Shown here piece by piece: positions 60,173-64,000 of a DNA stretch of 64,000 nt. Source of the DNA: Luidia sarsii. Its lineage: Eukaryota; Echinodermata; Asteroidea; Paxillosida; Luidiidae. The position numbers and the translations under genes were made by a program. The stretch is from positions 27,727,134 through 27,791,133 of the forward strand of contig OX465101.1 of the NCBI GenBank assembly GCA_949987565.1, given 5' to 3'. Below the pieces are notes generated by a model. It did not search any database. It was not told the origin of the DNA and saw only the letters and a program-made list of their open reading frames with translations. Positions within the stretch are counted from its first letter, which is position 1; each line of letters starts with the position of its first letter.

Positions 60173-60425
60173 AACATTTCCAAGGCCTCCTTGCTTCATA
60201 CAAAAAAAACATTCCAATGAAACTAACAGACTCTCGTCTGACATTTCCAAGGCCTTTGAGTCAGAAACGAAATATTTTCACACACAGACTCTAAACTAAC
60301 ATTCTCCAGGTCTCCTGAATGAAAGATTATTTGAATTTAGACTTATTGACTCTGTGCTAACATCTCCAAGGCCCCTCAAATAAGAAAAAAAAATTGTTTG
60401 AGATTCAACTTACAGATTCCAAACT
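60173..60425. repeat. Divergent 58-68 bp tandem repeat, four units
   Basis: ACATTTCCAAGGCCTCC-type starts at about 60173, 60240, 60299 and 60360, each followed by an A/T-rich segment and a CAGACTCT/TGACTCTG-type end. Units differ by many substitutions and small gaps, so the array is old. Confidence 0.65.
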
Positions 60426-61317
60426 GTACAAACTATTTGACATACAGATTTTTTTTTTTGATTTTTTTTTTCATTTTTTTTTTGTGGGAGGGGGTTGATC
60501 GTGGAACATACTCAGAGTCTGACTCAATTTAGGAGGTGGGTAACATTATCCTCTAGGGTGACTCCTGAAATTTGGGAAGAATTGTCTATTTTGGCCACCT
60601 GTTTGCTTGAGGTTATCCACTGCCCCACCCAATCGAGTTCTTTATATGGGGTAGGCTGCCTGCAGTGCGGACCTTAGTGGACCATCCTTGCAACTGAACC
60701 GAGTGTGTCCAGTCACGCCCAATCTTATCGCGGTTTTTGTCATACGGTATCTGAAGTGCAAATATTTTTCCGGCTGCTGCGAGGCATGGGATTCCAGTTG
60801 CACACACACCACACACGGGTAGACGATGGTCTCATTGAACAATTTCAGGATTTGGCAAGTAATCCAGATAGACTTTATCTGGGCAGGGACTGTCTAAGGT
60901 AAGAACGGGGTCAAATTTCACAAAGCGTTTTGACAGGAAAAAAAAAATAAACAGATAAACAGATACATGTAGCTGGATACCAGTGACAGACACAATACAT
61001 GGTTTTTTTTTGGGGGGGGGGCTGGTAACCTGGTTTCTGATTAGCAGAACCACTTCCAGACTGAATAAAACCCCAGCAAATGGACTTCAGCCTTGAGAAC
61101 ACATAATAGGGTTAGCATAATGTCCCCCCAAAATAATAAACCTGTTCAAATCTTTCAGAAGTCACTTGCTATTGCTTTCCTAATTACACGTATGTGCAGT
61201 CACCCCCTGCCTACATCAACTAGCCAATTACCAGAGCAACAGACGCCATCATTGGAAGAACCATAGAGCATGCTCTATGGAAGAACCCAGTAATTTACTT
61301 CAGCCAGACACCCAGTA
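60426..61317. other. No gene recognised; T9G10 junction
   Basis: T-rich at 60450-60485 and T9G10 at 61003-61021. Short frames only. Confidence 0.4.
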
Positions 61318-61321
61318 TTAA

Positions 61322-61678
61322 AGGCCCTATACAACATTTGGTAAAGGTCAAAAGATTGCCACAGTTTGTGTGTTTCACCATTAAACATGCCAAAAGAAAT
61401 CCTGCGAAGGTTTTAGCTCACATGGTAAAAAGAAAGTAGAAAAAGGTAAACAAAACGCCACGGTTTTCGCACCGGCCTATAAATATATTATAAATAAATA
61501 TAAATATTATTACTCGCAAGTAATAAACTATTTGTCGATGTTTGAGTGAAGTACAGCATCCCAGACAGTAAAATTTCAAAATGCGGATTATATCATGACC
61601 ATCTATAAACTGTGTAAATGAGAAGGAAATCTGTAAACATCGATGTTTTCCGATCTTCACCAATGTTGTATTGGGCCT
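61322..61678 (-). mobile_element. MITE family B, subfamily 2, copy B5
   Basis: 357 bp between TTAA at 61318-61321 and 61679-61682. TIRs are AGGCCCTATACAACATTTGG and CCAATGTTGTATTGGGCCT. The interior matches B4 in inverted orientation (ATTACTCGCAAGTAATAAAC against the B4 palindrome). Confidence 0.8.
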
Positions 61679-61682
61679 TTAA

Positions 61683-62083
61683 ACCAACTTCTTGTCCACA
61701 GGCAAACACTGACACAACATGAGTTCACAGGGGCAACCCTGCAAGGAATTCTGTTTTTGAAAAGGCTTTGGTTATTTGTAAAGGGGCACCTCTCATGTGA
61801 AGACAATGCAACTTCTCCGTTGGGCATCATCACAAAAGGGACCACACCAAAAAAAGCAAGGGAGCACCTCTGGCAATCCGTTCCGCTGCTGTTTGCCAAT
61901 CCAAAAGTCTGCTTCGCCCGGCATTCTTTTGTACCTGGGAAGCCTTGAATATTTGTGCTATGATTTGCATTAGTGAGAATGTAATTCAAGAGAGATTCCG
62001 CCCATGCGTTGTGTAGTGCTGCGCCGTGTGTTGGGTGCTTGCAAAACTGCTTGCTTGGAGGGAGGTCAAGGCAGCTCGGATGT
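61683..62083. other. No gene recognised
   Basis: A 152-codon minus-strand frame (61657-62115) starts in a tRNA-like module and ends in MITE B5, so it is not called as a gene. Confidence 0.4.
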
Positions 62084-62200
62084 GATTCGAACCCAGGACC
62101 CCTGTGCTTGAACATTTTTTACCGCTGAGCTGAGTCGAGTCGAGCCATCTATGACTTGACTTGCACAAGAGAGCAGGAGTCCTGGGTTCGAATCCCACCC
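62084..62200. repeat. Head-to-head tRNA-like modules
   Basis: GATTCGAACCCAGGAC (62084-62099) and GTCCTGGGTTCGAATC (62179-62194) are a perfect 16-bp inverted pair. Each contains a B-box word (GGGTTCGAATC) reading outward. On the minus strand, CTCAGCTCAGCGGTAAAA (about 62115-62135) serves as an A-box-like element. Either two degenerate tRNA-derived modules face apart, or one module was duplicated in inversion. Neither folds as an intact tRNA. Confidence 0.5.
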
Positions 62201-62539
62201 ACTTGATTATGCCAGTGTGCGAATGAATTGTGCATCTTAGGTGGGCTCACTCACTTTACAATCAAGTTCAACTTTTCAAGTGGACACTAACCTAAAGATT
62301 GGTCTATTGTCCATTTTCTTGGGGAAAAGATAGGAGGTGAGAAATTGACAGAGTGTATAAGTTTCAAGGGAACGATCAAAGGAGTGCACACAGTGTGCAT
62401 TGTAAAGGTGGGGCCCAGATTCCAAAAACATGAAATTCCAGGCAAATACGAAGTGAAAAGGGCCTTGAAAGGTAGAATGGTGGTTTGTACTAATGGTTCA
62501 CTCTACAGTAAAGAATAACACATCGGGACAAGGGTGACT
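62201..62539. other. No gene recognised
   Basis: Unremarkable DNA. Confidence 0.35.
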
Positions 62540-62800
62540 AAAGCTGTGTTTCCACTGGACCTATTTTGGGTTAAATTCACCGAGACGACGGTTACTTTTC
62601 AAATTTTAAAGTCCAGTGGAAACGGCACAGTCAAATTTCCTCTCAGTTACTTTAATCAAGTCCGATGGTTACTTTTACCAGCCACCCTCTGCCCAGTAAA
62701 ATTGACAAGGTAACTTTAAACCACATCGATTTTGATTGGTTGAGTGGAAACTCGGTAAAACACCACTTGGTAAAAAAACGCATCCAGTCAGATATCAGCC
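62540..62800. mobile_element. Family C element, copy C3 (right end lost)
   Basis: Starts AAAGCTGTGTTTCCACTGGAC (62540-62560) and is collinear with C2 through AAGTCCAGTGGAAACGGC, GATGGTTACTTTTACC and TCTGCCCAGTAAAATTGAC. Similarity fades after about 62800 and no right TIR is seen. Confidence 0.65.
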
Positions 62801-63013
62801 TGTTTATTGCCACGACAACATTATGTGCAAGGTTTCTGCATACACATTATGCACTACAATCGAACTCCTTCATGATGGCAGCCAGAAGTGGTTCAATTTC
62901 ACGGGCTTCAGAGGTCAATATATAACCTCAAAGTTCATGTCATATTGCCAGCTCAGTCAGTTAGTTAGTTAAAAAAGAGTTTGAACAGCATTTTAAATCT
63001 AACCATTTGTTAA

Positions 63014-63380
63014 AAGCCCCAACACAACAATGGTAAAATCGAAAAACAGAAATGTTCTCAGATTTACATGAAACTTATACAGTTTGAAGATGGTTATAGA
63101 AGAAACCTCGCACTGAAATATATTTTTTTTAAATGCTGTATTTTTTGAGAAAAAAGTAAAGAAATAGTTTACGTCTCACCCCCTAGATCTAAACAAGTTT
63201 TCGGAACAAATCGTTGAATGATGCATTTTCGCGAAACAAATGAAGCGGCTTTTCACTATTTTCGTGAGACTCGGTTGGCAGATTGAGCTGAAATTTTCAC
63301 AGGTGTGCTATTTCATGCAAATGCTGGATCAGATAACGTATGGATGCTATTATTTGACCTCGACTTAATGTTGCATTATC
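63014..63380 (-). mobile_element. MITE family B, copy B6 (right TIR decayed)
   Basis: Left TTAA at 63010-63013 and left TIR AGCCCCAACACAACAATGGT. The interior is collinear with B2 over its whole length. The right end reads CGACTTAATGTTGCATTATC, so its TIR and TTAA have been altered. Confidence 0.75.
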
Positions 63381-63671
63381 CCCGCAGAAACGCGGCTTAT
63401 GTAGTGCCACAGGCTGAAGTGGAAAGCTTTGAAGAGAATACCAATGTTGTTTCTTCAGCATGGTGAGCCACACCAAATGGGCTGGCTGGCCTTTGTTCAT
63501 GTTCAAGGTCATGTTTGGTTTGTAGTGGGTCTGGCTCCATCAACAGTAGAGTTCCGCGTTTTACATTAAACACATGCAATCGCTCATCCACGATGGAGAC
63601 ACAGGGTCTGTTGCACTATCATCACAATTTCAATATCAATATTCAATATCATCAAAACTCATCATTACTCA
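63381..63671. other. No gene recognised
   Basis: Contains a short ATTTCAATATCAATATTCAA low-complexity stretch. No gene. Confidence 0.35.
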
Positions 63672-64000
63672 TGACCAATCACAGACCAATGAGTGAGGCA
63701 CAGAAACTACTGACCAATCACAACTGTGAAGGGTAACCAGTAGTCAATCGGTAGATAATAAGGCTTTGACCAATCACAGACCAATGAGTGAGGCACAGAA
63801 ACTACTGACCAATCACAACTGTGAAGGGTTATCAGTAGTCAATCGGTAGATAATAAGGCTTTGACCAATCACAGACCAATGAGTGAGGCACAGAAACTAC
63901 TGACCTATCACAACTGTGAAGGGTTACCAGTAGTCAATCGGTAGATAATAAGGCCTTGACCAATCACAGACCTATGAGTGAGGCACAGAAACTACTGACC
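63672..64000. repeat. 95-bp satellite, at least 3.4 units, continuing past the window
   Basis: GACCAATCACAGACCAATGA recurs at about 63673, 63768, 63863 and 63958, i.e. exactly every 95 bp. Units differ by only one or two bases (GGGTAACC/GGGTTATC/GGGTTACC; CCAATCA/CCTATCA), so the array is young. Each unit contains a GACCAATCACA word twice. The array is cut by the window edge. Confidence 0.95.

Noticed and set aside
61657..62115. 152-codon minus-strand frame
   Set aside because: It begins in a tRNA-like module and ends inside MITE B5, with no recognisable domain between.

Overview
This window looks like nuclear DNA of a multicellular animal, most likely a marine invertebrate. An echinoderm or hemichordate-like deuterostome is my guess, at low confidence. 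The reasons are long non-coding stretches, no bacterial-type gene packing, many dispersed short transposons, microsatellites and minisatellites, very long C/G homopolymers, and an excess of the palindrome TAGGCCTA. I found no open reading frame that I can defend as a protein-coding exon. The longest open stretches are low-complexity DNA, tandem repeats whose unit keeps all frames open, or CpG-rich DNA open on both strands. I also recognise no rRNA, snRNA or intact tRNA gene.

What the window does contain is a dense set of mobile and tandem repeats. Family A is a retroposon of about 150-170 bp built on a long perfect or near-perfect hairpin carrying GATCGAAACGTCAGGCCC on both arms, with a conserved 3' tail (TTTTAGTCAGTGAGCAGTTTGCAAC). 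About 18 copies or fragments are spread across the window, and several have 11-13 bp target-site duplications. Family B is a MITE of about 320-357 bp with terminal inverted repeats AGCCCCTACACAACATTGGT and TTAA target duplications (six copies, two subfamilies). Family C (three copies) and element D are longer foldback-like DNA elements with TIRs reading TTTCCACTGGAC or TTCACACTA. Family F carries stem-loops resembling the 3' end of histone mRNAs. Two other large foldback structures lie at 1851-2102 and 17731-18125. tRNA-derived SINE-like modules lie at about 33.8, 47.1, 48.9 and 62.1 kb.

Layout. 1-26 kb is comparatively rich in CpG, with family A and B copies, a 29-bp minisatellite (3603-4200), an 11-bp minisatellite fused to a MITE end (13273-13393) and CpG-dense patches near 10.6, 18.7 and 24.9 kb. 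26-42 kb is mostly unremarkable intergenic or intronic DNA with family A copies and a 22-bp minisatellite at 34.6 kb. 42.9-43.8 kb is a 41-bp hairpin minisatellite. 47-58 kb is CpG-poor, with simple repeats (GA, CTGTCTCTGT), a family A copy split by a family C insertion, and elements C2 and D. 60-64 kb has a divergent 60-bp repeat, two B MITEs, a C fragment, paired tRNA-like modules and a 95-bp satellite that runs off the right edge.

Nested insertions give a relative chronology: B1 inserted into an A copy at 9.6-10.2 kb, and C1 inserted into an A copy at 52.3-52.8 kb, so at least some A copies are older than B and C activity.
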